The notes below the pieces were generated by a model. That model saw only the letters and a list, made by a program, of their open reading frames with translations. It did no database searches and was not told where the DNA came from. Made by a program: the position numbers and the translations under genes. Below, one piece after another: positions 1 through 14,060 of a stretch of 64,000 nucleotides of DNA. The stretch's first letter is position 1, and every line of letters begins with the position of its first letter. The DNA comes from Galbula dea (taxonomy: Eukaryota > Chordata > Aves > Piciformes > Galbulidae): contig VWZX01004666.1 in the NCBI GenBank assembly GCA_013399015.1, positions 2,605,603 through 2,669,602 of the forward strand, in the 5' to 3' direction.

Positions 1-3000
1 AATACCTGGGTCAGAAGCTCAAGTGGGAATAAGCACAGATAGCTGCTGTTTTTGTCACTAGTTATTCCAACAGCAATCCTTGCCATTTGAGTTTCCAATT
101 TTTAGAGCTTCTGCTGCAAGTCATTTCAGGACTTCTAGCACAATATAAATGAAAGTTGCTAAAACTGTGAATTAAAACCATGTGTTCAGCATTTTGGGAT
201 GGATGTTGTATGACTTGAGGAGGCTCATTAACAAAAGTATTTTTAGTTTGAATGAGATCAAAGACCCTAGATTTTCCACTCTGAGGGTCATTTAACATAG
301 ACCTAGGCACCCCATTTCTCATTGTACATAGACTCCCACAGGCCAGTTATGCCCAAAGAAATCATCATCCCTGAAATATTGTAATGAGATTTATTATCAG
401 TGGACCACTGCAGATCACCTCTGTCCAGGCACTGCAACAACACTGAGGGTTGAAGAGTCTTGCAGATGTCAAAAGCCAGCAGTGTTAGATGTGAAAAACC
501 ATTGATATGAATCACATCCTATATGCTGTACTCAAACCAGAGTATCCCTTGAAGCCAGGGATAACACTGAACCATTCCCAGAAACTCTTTTTGGCAAATA
601 GTGAAAAGACTGTGAAAAAAAATGAAACAGAGTTCTGATTTGATCTTTTCCTAGGCTCAGTTCATGTGGAAGTTACAAAACCTTTCAAATGAATTTCAGT
701 CCAGAGGTTCTTCATGCTTGGGTATCCCTGCAGAATCACAGAGTTCATTGGGATGGGCACGAGGGAGAGCTAGTGACTTGTCATAGCCAACATGTTAGCT
801 GTAACAACATAATTAAGGGAATAGCACTAAATGCTGTATGTTTTACCCAGATTGCATCACTCCTGCTTCCTCTACATTAACTCTTGTATTGGGGCACCCG
901 TTGGGAGACACAGATATCCCCAGTACATAAAACAGGGAAGAAGCTGCCTTCGTAGAGCAAGGCAGCATTCATTAGGTTCCCTTTGTGAGCCAAAGAATGA
1001 GAAAAAGGAAACAAATCTTTGAGTTATTTTCAAACCTCTTTCCATTTTAATAAAAGTCAACCTATGGGGAACACAGGGAAAATATTCTTTAAAGGAGGAG
1101 ATTCTGTGTCTTAAAGTATTCCCTCAATGTTTTAGAGACTGTGTTAAATCCAAGGTCTCCATTAGGCTGCTTCACTTTTATTAACAATTACAATGAAGAC
1201 TGATTATTCTCTGTACACTTTCTGCCACCACACAAATTTTGCTTTCCTTTGATTTCTTGCAGGCTTTTCCTATTACAGGTGACAGCATAATAGTGATGGG
1301 GAATATTTATTTAAATGTGAGACAGAATGCCCACAGTATAAGAGTTTGCAGAGTCAGCAGAGGGGGAGAGGGCAAAAAGGTGATTTGAGAAACATGCCTG
1401 ACTTTTTGAAGGTCTTCATATTTCTGGCATGTGATTGATTTACAATTTTAGAAATGATCATTGAGATTAATGTTATTCCAGCGTTGAAGTGTGATGGGAC
1501 ACGTCCCAGTGCGTCCTGCTGGGTCTAAAGCACTGGTAAAATCATCAGAGCTCTATTAATTGCAAAAGAGCTAAGCTTTGCAACCATGTGAAGAGCTGGT
1601 CCTGACACACTAGGAGCCAGTTGGGATACTAGCTTGTAGTTTGCTTTCAAGCTAAGGTAATTTTGCATTTTTGAGATATCACAGGAGCAAGAGAGGCACA
1701 AGTATGCTAAAGGGTCTCAAAATGGTTGTTTTTATAAGAGTGAACAGTACAGAAAGCCCTTCTTTTTTGTAATGACTTTCTTTCCTGGTCAGTACAGGAG
1801 AAACACTAGAAGAACATTCTCAAAGAAGCTCATTGTTAGCTTGCTGAAGAAGATAACTCACTAAGGCATAGACTTGAACAAAGTCAAGTTTCTAGTACCA
1901 AGTTATGGCCAAAGCAATTCTATATGGCCTGGCCTTCAAACAACTGGGGTTCTTTATTAATAAACAGCTAGAAGCAAACTGAAGTTCAGTTCCTTCAGCA
2001 TTTCTGCTTTACATTTACAGAATACCAGGGAGATGTTATCTCCCTGATATTTGCAGCAGGCCATGAGACCAGGTTATACCATCCTGAAATAACCCAGGTC
2101 TTTTGGTGGCAAAGTGAATTTCAGAGGGTCAAGGCAGCTGGCATTTAAGGCTGAAACACTATTCAACTTTATAGGTTGGCTTGTTGCTGTGTGCAGACTT
2201 GCACTGACTAGTTTTTTACCCAGCTAATTGTGTGAGGCCAGGGAGGATTTTCTTTAACTCAAGTGGCTTGGCTGTGAAGTGAGACATACTGTACAGTATA
2301 TAACTCAAGCTCACTTTCAAAGGAATTTTTGTTGAAGCTGGGTATCCAGAGAGACCTGAGACTTTAACATGTAGTCATCTGAAACACACTCTAGAAACTT
2401 CATAATTTAAGGTCAGCATTTACACTGGTTCATGTTCCAGTAATGGAATAGTGCTTGCTTTAAAAAAATACTCTATTTATATCTTAATTTATAAAGGTGT
2501 GTTTTTTATGAGAAAGAAACTGACTGCTTTGAGCGCTTGCTGTGTCTTAACTGTGACTGGATAAGCTTGTAAGGGATAGACCACATACAGACTTCAGCAA
2601 ATTATGGCTCTGAAGTTGGGAGAAACTATAGCTGGGTGCTCTTGGTGTACATTCTCAAACCTGGAACTATTAGCTGTTGAGAATCACTTGTAATAATACC
2701 CTTTTGTGTCCTGGGAAGTACAAAGAGCTATAATCTCCCAAAAGGTGTCATATTTTGGCATATTTTGGATGGATTTTGTCATTACTTACAAAGAGATCCC
2801 AGTGGAAGATATCCCTAAGAATGCAAAACACAATCACCAAAACCCACACAAGATCCCTTATCATGCTCTCTCTAAAGCTGTTGCAGATTCATTTGAATTA
2901 CACTGGAAAGATTTATCTCTTATTAATGGAGCACTCTTCATTTTTAAAAATTGAGTTGTTGTGCAACACATCAAGTAACAATGTCATAACACATCGTAAA

Positions 3001-5339
3001 TCAGTTTGTTCTCTGAAGGATTCTAGATGAGTTAATCTAACATCCTGGACACAGTTCATGAGCAGTTAATTTTAGCAGTTCTCTTTGATACATATCAGTT
3101 AAGGCAAAGGAACTCCAGCCATTATGGAGTAGAGTCAAAACTGGTTAACAGCAAAGCAAGTACAGACAAAGATTGTTCAGAGATAAAGCCTTTGGCAGAT
3201 CATTCAAGGGATCTTTGCTTTATATAGAACAATTGTAGCTCTAATACCAGCAGTGCAGACACTCTGGGACAAAGAGAAAATATACACACACACACTAAAC
3301 CACAGAAGGAAACCACACACACCCCTTGGTACTTGCATCAAACAAGAAAGTCAAGCTAAAGTTCACCAGCCCTGATGTAGTTACCAAAGAACTCCAAGGC
3401 AGGCAATGAGATTGGAAGAAATAGTGCCCCAAAAAGGCATTCAGGAATTATTCCTATTGTTAGTGGGAGAATCTGAGAACATTTGATTTGAAACACAAAG
3501 TCATCCAGCAGCCTGCCAAATGCCATTTATCTCAAGGTCATGCAACGTAAATAACCCCAAGCATTAGCTCTAAAGCACAGGAGCAGGAGGTAGCTAAATG
3601 AAAATAGGGGAAGGGATTTCTCTCTTTTGTCTATGGATGTTTGGCATAAAACTGACAAGTTTTCATGGCCTGGCACTCCTAATGAGTCCACTACATTAAG
3701 GAACAGTAAAATACACCAAGAGCAGGGAGTACAGCTGAACATTGTGGAAGGGACTGCAGTTAGAGACCAAGCTGTCATGCATTTCTGCAAGAACTAATCA
3801 GGGAGATGAATTAAAGAGGAAAAGTCAAGACAGGAAAAAATGTTCCTCTTAGAAGTTTAAGCCTAAGAAGATTGATTCCTGTTACACAGTAGAGATGATC
3901 AGTGTCTATTTACTGTTTGATTGCATGGTCACGTGCATTTTCCCATTCTTCCAACCCACCAAAGTATCAGAACCTTCTTACATTTTTTAAGAGAATAACA
4001 AGCTTAGCAGCTGTCACATCTAGTAATCCATCAACCGTACCAGGCAGGGAAGGAAGGGATGTGTTTTGTCAGGATTGCTTAAACCTGAGAGTATAGCTTT
4101 GAAAATACCAGTGGGAGAATCCCAGAAGACTTGGCACCTGTTCTTCCATTCTCTGGAGTATAGCTCAGTGTAGTTCCTGTTAAAATCAACTAAACAAGTA
4201 TGCAGTCCTACCCAAAACTGTATCTGTCTGGTCCTTGAAACTGGGCAAGGTTTCTTTCCCACTGGTTTATGTAGAAAAGAGTTTTCTGTCGCCAAATAAT
4301 TCATTAAGAGAATTAGGAAGATAAAAAAAGTCAGTCGATATTCTTCTCATTTAATTATGATTTCAATAGGCTTAAAAAGCAGACTGTGTGGAGTTACTTG
4401 TGGTTTCTTGTGAATTCTTGATGCCATGAAAAATGTGCACTAAACTTATGAAGTCAGAGGGAGAGTTTCAAACTGAAAATATTTTGATTCGGCTTGGCCT
4501 TTTCTGGTTCAGCCAACACTGCTAGAGATTGCTATAGAAAGTCCCATACATCTACATGGTCTGAACACCATTTCTTCTGAACAGGAAGGAAGCAAGCAGC
4601 CTTGTTCCCTAATATATCCGTATTGGACAATTTTGTATCTGTAGGCCTTATGTAATATGTTGAAAACTCCTCAGTTTCCATAATTTCAAAAGCTGAAATA
4701 TCCTAAATATGTTATTACATCTGCAGATGAGACTGTGATTTATTCATCCATAAATTTGTCTTACCCCTTTCAACTTATTTCCTTCTCTTAGGAAAAAGAA
4801 ATATTTGTATGTGGAGGGACTAGAATCAATGAGATGGTGATGTGAAGGGGACATCTACAGAAGTCTAGGCTGACTACAAACTCCAGAACCTATAGCTCTT
4901 CAGGCAAGGGATTATGGGGCATATCTCCATCCCTTGGTGAATAGAGCAGCTCCACCTACCTTTGCACCCTCTTTTAACCCCTAATGAAACTGATTTTCTC
5001 AAACCAAAATGATCTTTAAAAGTGGCAGAGAGCATAGATTTGCATCATTAGCAATGAACCAAAGGCTTTCGTGTTGCAACAACTTTAGCTGAGGAATCGT
5101 GTTGAAAATCCACTGATTCTGGCACAGGCTGGAGAACTCAGCGGTTCCACTTTGCATGTCCTGCCATCATTCAACAAGCAGACCCTGTTGTTAGACGTTG
5201 CAGTAGGGCAGCCAGTTGGCTTCTCCCAACTCCTTAGGTTTCCAGATGTCATAACAAAATGAAAGAGAGAGACTTAGCCATCTTCCATGTGTTTATGCTG
5301 GAGCTGCTAGGCAAAGACCAAGCCACAACACTGCACAGC
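1..5339. other. Unique noncoding DNA
   Basis: No gene, RNA or recognisable interspersed repeat. Open frames are under 100 codons, overlap on both strands and look random. The only structural items seen are the hairpin at 2021-2051 and a short CA run near 3283-3295. Confidence 0.6.
2021..2051. other. Short strong hairpin
   Basis: AATACCAGGGAGAT and ATCTCCCTGATATT pair at 13 of 14 positions around a 3-bp GTT loop. The stem is too short for a microRNA precursor, and no flanking sequence extends it appreciably. Confidence 0.8.
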
Positions 5340-5850
5340 TTTTCAAAAAGGACTTAATAGGCCTCTCTGTAAACAGATCTAAATATTTGCTCCAGCGACA
5401 TTTATCGCATCACACGTCTGGCGTGAGCGTTTTGTCCTTGTTTTGCTTGCGTGTTTGGATTCTCTTATAAACATTAATGAAGTGCTTGAATACAAATGAA
5501 TAATCCTCCCCCCTTCTTCCCACTCTAGAGGGGAGGGGAATGGGAGGGCATGGAGTAATAATAGTTCAACCTTCAACCCGTAATTGCTCAGTACATTTTG
5601 ATGACAGCTTTCATTCTCACATGCTTTAAAAGACTTTATTCGGTGTGTACATCCATGCAGAAGGCATTGCACCTTTCTTCAAAGGCAGCTGCAGCCGGGG
5701 TTGGGGTAGGGAGCAGTTAGCACACAGCAGTGTGTCATTGATGTTTGATTAGTTGTAGCAAGTTGACCTGCTGTTGGGTTCCCAACAGATGGCAGAATTG
5801 TGCCCCGTCTACAAGGCTTTTAATAGGGGATGTATTTAATATATTCTTCT
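5340..5850. promoter_or_regulatory. Candidate conserved noncoding element (CpG-retaining)
   Basis: Six CpG dinucleotides fall within about 65 bp (5395-5451: contexts AGCGAC, ATCGCA, CACGTC, GGCGTG, AGCGTT, TGCGTG), although the surrounding DNA is strongly CpG-depleted. The patch continues with TAAACATTAATGAAG, CCCGTAATTGCTCAG, TTGATGTTTGATTAG and an E-box-like CAGATGG. It contains no recognisable repeat and no convincing open frame. CpG retention and homeodomain-like cores suggest purifying selection, but conservation has not been measured. Confidence 0.3.
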
Positions 5851-8800
5851 CTAGGCATCTGCTTTTGGCTGGAGAGAATAATGGACCTAAACCACCTCAG
5901 ATCTAACTCCATATGGCTGTTCATCTACCCCTTGCTGGAGAACTGAGGTCATTTAATTTGCAATTACCTACAGCTTGAATATGACTGGAAACAACATGCT
6001 TCCCTATAGCCCCTTCCATTCTCTCAATGCCTTTATGGAGGACATAGGCCCTAGAAAGTGGGCAGCTTGATCTGGCTTTTGATTTCCTTGCTAAAGGAGA
6101 CGTGGGGTATGGGTAAGGAAAGTCTAACCAAATATTGTTTCCATAAGTTGGTTGCTGTGGGGGCAACCTTTAGAATATTTTTGTATTGTATAGCATATAA
6201 GGCCATAAAACAAATGTGTTAGGTACCTGTTTCCTGATGATAAGAGGGGTGAAGCTGTTAAACATGTCAAGGCTTCATCTCTCAACCTGCTTCAGACTCA
6301 GAAAACATTGAGTATCTCATTCTGGTGTGGGAACAGTTACAATAGTACTTTTCTCCCTGTGCAGTTCAAAATGTCACAATGTCTTCCATGCACAATGAAT
6401 ATCCTCATCTCCTGCCAGGTGGGACAGCGCTTTGCTCAAGACCTTACTAAGTGTCTTTAGTTTCTGCAGCTGGACTTGTAGGAGCAGTGGTTTGGCTTGC
6501 TTGGAAGCCAATAATAAAAGAAACTCTGTATTAGCCAAGAGGGTTTCTTCAGAAATTCCCCAAACTCGTGCAGCTCAGTTCTTTGTTAAGTGCAAAACTG
6601 CTGCATTTAAGCTGTGGGGCATAAAAGTAATCAATGCCTAGAAAGTATGCTAAAGTTCATTCTTCAGACAATCTTTAAGAAAAAAAATCATCCTGCACAA
6701 GACATCTGTGGGTTTGTTGTCTGCAATAGTAGTAAGTGCAAAGGATTTATTGTCCAATAATCAGGCTTTGGGAGGTCAAGATTAATACCCAAGAGGAGAA
6801 AAATGCATGTGTTTCCTTCATCTGAGTGATTAGGTATAAAATGGGTTAAAAATTAATACTGTCTTTGTTTCAGCATGTATATGAAACCATTCAGTCTGGA
6901 CATACTTGTGTACTGTTAGAAACTGCCTGTCAACTCCATTAATTATCAAATTGCTTATTCAGTCTTTACATTCCTTGCATAAATCCATATCAGCTTTGCC
7001 TCTTGTAACAGTATTTGTTTATATGAGATGGAACTCTCAATCCTGAGCAGCATAAAACGCCTCTTGGAAGAATTTCTTGGTCTGTGCCTACAGGGACTCA
7101 GGCTAATTGCTATTGAGAGGATGCTCTGTGGGGTGCTTTTTGGAGAGGAGTTGGGAGTAACAAAATTGTCTGGAAAGGTGTTCTCTTGTGACCTCTCTTC
7201 ATGTTGATATCAAATAGAGGAGCCTAAAATTGTTACACTTCTCAGCAGCTGTGAAGTGCACACTGGAGAAAGAAAAAGCTGGGAGGAAGGGACAGAAAAA
7301 AGACTTTGTTGATATTTTTGTCATCCTCTGTCTGATGTGCCAACACTAATGGAGTGGTTATTTTTTTTATTTTGCTAATTTATTGTCCAGTGCATTCCAG
7401 GGTCCCCGTCGCTCAAGCATTCTGCCTTTTGCTCATTTGCTGGAACAGAAACATGGAAGTGTATTTGGAACTTGCTGGAGCCTTAAAGAAACAAAATTAA
7501 GGCAAGATGCCAGATCAGAAACTAATACACAACATATGTTTACAGGGTTATAGTTTCTTGCCATGCTGGCTTTAGCAGCGCTCCAGTGTGAAGTGGAGTA
7601 AATGCTTTCCAAGACCTTTTATCATCCATTGTGCTTATCAAAACATTCAAAACACTGGTTTTTATTTCAGCAAACGTGCCTTTCCTCTTGTCTAGAGACC
7701 TTTGAATTCCCTGCCACATTTGGGATCAGTGGAAGAGTATGTCCTTGGTCTTGTTTCTCTAGTTCTCCTCCTCTTCATGAGAGCTCATCTGCCTCAGGGT
7801 TGACCAGGTTCATTCAAAAGTTTGGCAGGCACCCCTGAACAGGACCTCTAGTTTGTAAGGAGAGAATAATGGTGACCCCCATCTAACTTTTGTATTTGTA
7901 GTATAATTAAATCATGGCACTTTATGAGGAATCATTCTCTTGGAAAGCCTTGTCCAAGTGTAAGACACAAAGAGTTGAATTAATTAGGTGTTTTAAGCTA
8001 ACTTGGGTTTATCCCAGCTTGTACAAATGCGAATGATGCCATTGATTCCTCATGCAGTTCAGGCTACAGGCTGTAAAGAATTAGCAAGCACTGATTCAGT
8101 TTACCTGTTGTCACTTCTCAATATCTGACTCATTGACCATTATCATATTTTAAACCCAGAGACAGAATGAGACTTCTTGGTAAACATGTATAAGCTATTT
8201 CCAACCCTGGAAAATGAGACCAGGCTAGTTCTAGACAACAAAAAGCTAAACTAGTCCCTTAGTCCTGTAAAAAAAAGTTGTTTGGTTTAAATATTAGCTC
8301 TCTCTTGGGAGCCTTCGGCTTTACAGGGAGGTTAGTGTTTGGCGTAGCCCCTGAGTCCCACTGAGGCTCTTGCCAGTGGTTCCCTTCTGGACTCTGTAAG
8401 CTCTGCCTTACACAATGCTAGTATCTACTCATCCAGCAGTGCCTCCACTCAATCTACAGCTAGATAGGACCATTGAGACTGGAGTCTGCTGCAATGGACA
8501 GCTGCAATCCCAAGGCAGAGACTCCTGTGACAGGCCATGATTTAGGGGGGGGATGCAGTGGACAGTGCTGCACGGCAGAGGGAACGGAAAGCAGAGACTG
8601 TTATGCCAGACTCCTTTCACCTCCTGTGGCTGCTCTGCCCAGCATGCAGTAGACTAGCTGCAAAGCTGCTGCAGCAGCAGCTGCACGTGGCCTGCAGAAT
8701 GAGTAATTAGTAACAGTGTGCAGAGTCTAGGAACAGTAAACTTGGAAGTGTCCAAAAATGTTGTGGGATGAGTCAAAGACTTGGTGGGTGTATAAGGCTC

Positions 8801-10694
8801 TGAAAGAGCAGTAGCCCATCACTTTTTCTTCTCCTGCTCATTCTCCATATGTAGGCTATACCTCACATGATCCATGAAGCATGCTAGACCACCTGGATCC
8901 CATGAACTCTACATGTGCTTATCAAGGGCAGTACTTACAGGCAAGATGTATTAGCAGGAGGCAGGACTTGTATGGGGCCTCAGAGACAATCCTAATGTGT
9001 CCCTCTGTGCTTCAGTTCTCAGCATGCAAGATGGGCAAGATATTAGAGCTGTTTATTTTTGGAAAATGCCTTTTTTTTTAAACAGAAACAGCACTCATAT
9101 AATCATCTGTATGTGAGAAAAAAAAAGTTCCTTGAAATGTCTCGATTTCCAATTTAAAGTTAGAAAAACCCAGGAGTCTCATCAGCAAAACAGCAGTCTG
9201 GTGACTGACCCAAATGGACATTTTTGTGCTGTTAGGTCCTGACTCACTAAAGATAGAAAAGACTGAATAAGGCATTTTTATGTGGTTTGTTTTGGTTTTT
9301 TTTTTTGGTTGGTTGGTTGGTTTTGCTTTGTTTGTTTGTTTGTTTTTCTTGAGATACAGTTGTTCCCTGCTGAACTGTAGAAATCAACAGAGGTGGACAT
9401 CTCTTAGAAACTTTGGATGGTTGTTAACAGAGGAGAAAGTCCTTGGGTGCTTTCTTGATGGGAGCCTTCTAATACAACTCCAGGCTGCTGGACTAGCAGT
9501 TTGTTTGAGATGGGGTGACTTTACCTCTATAAAATATATTCTTCAAAGATATCAAGAAACAAAGTGCTTTACATAGTGCTTATGAGTTATTCTTGCCCAT
9601 AGGAGACTTAATATGTATTTTCATCTGATTTCCAGCAAGTCAGATCTCTGCTGACATTTAGTAGTGTTATTCTATGACCAGTTACTGTTCTTGAAGTAGT
9701 TTTGGATCAGAATGGGGAGCAGAACATGGCAGTTTCACCTCAACATTTCATCAAGGAAGTGTCTCTTAGATTGAAGTTAATTTCAGGAAATAAAAATCAC
9801 ATAGGCTTTAGTTCAAATACAGATCTTGCATCTTTTTCAGCTCCAGGACTTCATTCTTTGCAGCTCAGAGGACTCAGATCTCTTGCCTTTACTCTTTGAC
9901 CACAAACATCCTACTTATCCTTTCACTTGAAGAGACAGAATGAAGAGGTGTTCATGGCTTGGACTCAGTCCCTCATCTTTTTCTTTGCTCCCAAGTAGTG
10001 TCATCTTTCTATCTCTAAGGATTGGCTGCTTACTTCAGCTTTTGAGTCAGAAGTTTAGCAATGCTTGAAATGCTTGTTTGTCTCTGCTACTTGGTTTTAA
10101 AGCAATTTCTGTATCTGTTCCCCATTCTGTTTCAGTTATGCACAGTTTTTTGACTGCTAAGTGTAAAGTTTAAAGGAGTCAGTAAGTAGGAGTCCATGCT
10201 GGCTAATTCCTTGGACACAGTGACTGTTGGGACCATAGGTTTCCCTAACACAGGCTCTGTTTCTTATATTGCCACAGTATTCTAAGTCCTAATCACTTGC
10301 TCTGCACAGAAAGCATTTGCTATATGCTTTGCTGCTGCCCAAATGCAGATGTAGGTTTTGGATTATGAGATTTCAAGTTCTGAGAATCAGCATGGGTTTT
10401 AATGCCCTTGATGACACAGCCAAATAGTGTTGCTGTGATAAAATTCAGAATTCATCTCTGAAGCACCTCTTTCTAGCGTTGCCTCATGCATTCTCAACTT
10501 GCAACGTATTCCTTTGTCTAAGCGACTTCCACTGTTGGAACTTTTTCCTCACATATTTAAGGTTTTCCTTTACTACTTCCAGATGTAGTCCCTTTTTTTA
10601 CCATTCTTTGACTCTGTAAATATATTTTCTCTGGTATTAGTACTGCTCAGTTATTTGGATAGAGCTGTCATGATGCACAAGATCACGCTCTCTC
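5851..10694. other. Unique noncoding DNA with one microsatellite
   Basis: Nothing gene-like is visible. The TTGG/TTTG microsatellite at 9.3 kb is the only clear landmark. AT-rich patches near 6900-7020 and 7350-7400 carry TTAATTATCAAATTG and TTTGCTAATTTATTG motifs but are not dense enough to call. Confidence 0.55.
9283..9350. repeat. TTGG/TTTG compound microsatellite
   Basis: A T-rich run is followed by four TTGG units and then four to five TTTG units. The 98-codon open frame across it (9280-9576) starts with low-complexity residues encoded by this repeat and is not considered real. Confidence 0.92.
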
Positions 10695-11110
10695 TTTTAG
10701 GAGCCATTTATTAAAGACAATTTTTACAACTGAAGACAAACAAACAAGCTTCTGCAGAGATTGAATTCCAGTTTTGTCTTGTTTGTTAACCAAGACTCAC
10801 ACCCTTTCTGGGACAGTTCGTAGAGACACCTCGTGGCTGTCAGGAGCTCTACAGAGCACATCACAGTCATGTCAAATTGATTTATGCTAAGCCTTAAGAT
10901 CCAGAGTCATTTGTGAAAGAGTTACGAGGGAGGCTGCCAACCTGCTAATTAAAAGCTAGGAATACTTTATTTTGATGGAAACAAGTAAGTAAATCTGTTC
11001 TAAAGTGGAATTAACGCTCCCAAAAAACCCAACAGCAGCATGTTGTCTGCCTCACTGTAATTAAAATTATCAAAGGAAATTTTCTATTTAAAGATGCAAG
11101 AAAAAAAAGG
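10695..11110. promoter_or_regulatory. Candidate conserved noncoding element
   Basis: This repeat-free patch is dense in AT-rich developmental-type motifs: CAAATTGATTTATG (Pbx/Hox-like), CTGCTAATTAAAAGC, TGTAATTAAAATTATC and ATCAAAGG (TCF-like, also homeodomain cores). A few CpGs persist (TTCGTAG, CTCGTGG, TTACGAGG, TAACGCTC). No open frame spans it. The call is by texture only. Confidence 0.25.
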
Positions 11111-13494
11111 GGGGTAGTTACTAGATTCCCATCCTCTAGCTTACACTCCCACTTTCCCCATTCTGTCTAAGTAATGTAGAAGTAATGCAGGCAGCTTAGA
11201 CTGCATGAATGCAGTTTGTCGCTGTGATTCTTAGCACCTCAGTCAAAAACCACACTAGTCAGTGTCAGAAAAGCAAAAAACCAAGCCCCATTCCCTTCAA
11301 ACACACAAGTTAGGAGTAAATTATACAGTAAGCTTCATGCAAGAGACAGCCATACTGACTTCCTTAGGTTTCAGGTCATCCATTAATGTAGATAAGTTAA
11401 ACAAATGAGTCCTGGGAAGATTGCTCATCAAGCAGAAAGTTTTTCAAAAGGTCAGTGAGCAAGACTTTGAATCCACTATGTCCCTGAATCAGCAAAGTGT
11501 GCGGCTTCTCTTGTATTCGAGAGAAACTCTTCCATGAAAGTGGCATTTTATTCCACTAAGGGCTTCTATTCTTTAAAGTATATAACTAAGCAGTTTTACT
11601 GGATATAATTGCTCTAGACCCAGCTGAATAGAGGCCTTGTGATTTCACTGGTCTTACATATTTAGATCCAGTTACTCAAAATGATATCATAATCAAATCA
11701 CAGTTATATGCATAAATCAAAAGTATAGGTAGGGAAGTGGAAACAGTCATGAACTATTTGTCATTTCTGTTACCCCTTCTTTTCTCAGTGAAAATTGAAT
11801 CATTCAAAATGCTGCAAACCATCTTCCCATAACAAAGCAGAGTAAAGTCCTTCATGTGCTTTGCATAGGGCTGAAAGAGGCTTTTCCTGGAGAAATTTGT
11901 CAAAAGGCCTAAATTGTCCCTCAAATTCAGGGATTGGTTCCTACTTACCGCTGGAGTAAGGAGGAAAAACAGTAGCAAAGAAGGACAGAGTTATGAGAAG
12001 TATGAATTCCGAGTATTTTGCTCTTATTGGTCAGTCCCTGTCTTCATGAACATACAAACATGAGAGCAAAAAACTTATCTGTCTGTCTTTCTGATTTCTA
12101 GAGCATCAAGATGACAACTCCAAGTCAGTAGTGGGATTTTTTGCCTTAATCACATCACCTAAAAAAGGTTAGAGGTAGGTGTGGATGTTGAGTATCGTGC
12201 TTGAGCTGAGACTGTATCTAGAAATACTTCCACACGTTTTCCTGCATTGGGCTGGATGTCCAGCTAATAGTTTTTTCTGTTCTATGAAAAGCATACACTA
12301 TGTAGGGTAACATTCAGGTCTTCCAAGCATTAAGGCTTAAAAGTCACCATGTTTACTTCAACCTTCCCTTTCTAAATTGCTTTGACAGCCCTGTGCTTTT
12401 CTAACTCATTTCGAGGAATATCCAGTCTGCCATTGGAATGATTTGAATCGTACAGAAAGAAAGGAGGGCCTGTTTCCCTCCGAATTCCATATATTGTGTC
12501 GCTGGAGCTTTTCATGTTCCATAAACAATGCTCTCTTTTTCTAACCCTCTCCCCCTCCTGCCCATAGACTGACTTTCTATAATTTTCTTGACATGGACAA
12601 GTCAGCATTTTTGTGAAAAGCTATGACTGATTTTCTGCAGCTTTACAAACAGGAGCTTGCTAGTGATTTCAAGAGGATCAGGTAGTTTGATGCAAACGAG
12701 ATTGGGTAGAGTCTCTGAGACTTCAAACACATCTCAGAGGTGCATCTGGTTGTAAATGATTGTTTCCCTTAAAGCACTCATGATCTCCCATTGGCAAGTC
12801 TCATAACTAAGAAGACATTTGGAAAAAGGTTGGTATTTTTAAATGTCTTCTTAATCCCAGTAGATCTCTAGCCATGTACAAGCTAGAGGCTTCGCATTTT
12901 TCCACACACCACCCTTTTTTTATTTAATAATTCAGTTATTATGTGAGTGAAATCTCAGGAGGTACTCAGAGTTACAGGCATTCTGGAGTTTAAGTTCAGT
13001 GCAAGCTTCCTATGAGTCTCTTAATATTTGAATGGTGTTTCATGGTCTGTCTTGGTGACTCATGAAGTTGGATTCCAGGAGAAGAAACACAGCCTAGATA
13101 AGTAGCCATGGTAGACATTGCAAAAGCAGTAGTGCTTCTGTAGCTCTTCAGTGGCTTGGTGCCTCAGTATTTTATATTTTTTTCTTTACCAGGAAGATGG
13201 ATAATTTCCACTCTTAATGACTATGCATGGGAATGATGAATAAGCAGTATTTGGGAAGGATGTCTGATTGGTCACACCCTCGTCTGGCTGTGCATGCTGG
13301 TGTGCTTTGCATAGCATTTCTGGAATACTTTTGCCATAGTGAAAAGGTTATTGCAGCTTTTGATTTCAGCCTTATAAAGGCTTTAAAAGAAGTGCCAAAC
13401 CTCTGTAGTCTGGAAGCAGCAACACTGCTTTTGTGCCATGTCACGAAGAGGAAAAAAAAATCCTTTTCAATGTTTGAACTGAACATGCTTGTCA

Positions 13495-13645
13495 CTTTAA
13501 AGCTCTAGGTCGCTTTTAAAACTGCCTTGCAGCCCGACAGCTTTGCAGTGGACCTGAGAGGTCTTGGGTTAATGTCATCTAATGCATCCTAATGGGCAGT
13601 CTAATCGTAACTGCCATTCCAGCTGTCCCTTGTGTGTTTAACTCA
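13495..13645. promoter_or_regulatory. Candidate conserved noncoding element
   Basis: A short unique stretch with retained CpGs (GGTCGC, CCCGAC, ATCGTAA) and repeated CATCTAATGC / ATCCTAATGG / GTCTAATCG units. This gives three CTAAT homeodomain-type cores within about 35 bp. There is no open frame and no recognisable repeat. Confidence 0.22.
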
Positions 13646-14060
13646 TGTAAGTTAAAAACACAGTTTTCCAATTTACTCTTCAGCTTGAAATATTATCTTC
13701 TCCTTAAGTAATGTGTTTTAATTGCAGAAGCAAGATACAATATATATGTAAAGAGTGGGTTATAGCATGAAGACTGTATATCGTAGCAGGGCTTCTTAGC
13801 TATTTCTTTTCTTCACCACTGACCTCTCTTCTCTCAGCTGAGTGAACAGGCCTCAGCTGATCCAGAGGGGAGGCAACACAGCAGGTAGAGATGTGTGGTC
13901 ACCTGTCCAAACTCCCATCTTCTGCAAGATGCCCAGGTAGTTAGACAGCAGTACTCTGAAACATGCACATGCCCACTTGATGTCAGTCTGGAGCGACTCT
14001 CCTAGTTTACACTGGCAGAGAAGATCAAAACCTGGCTTAAAAAATAGGTGGCAGAGACAC

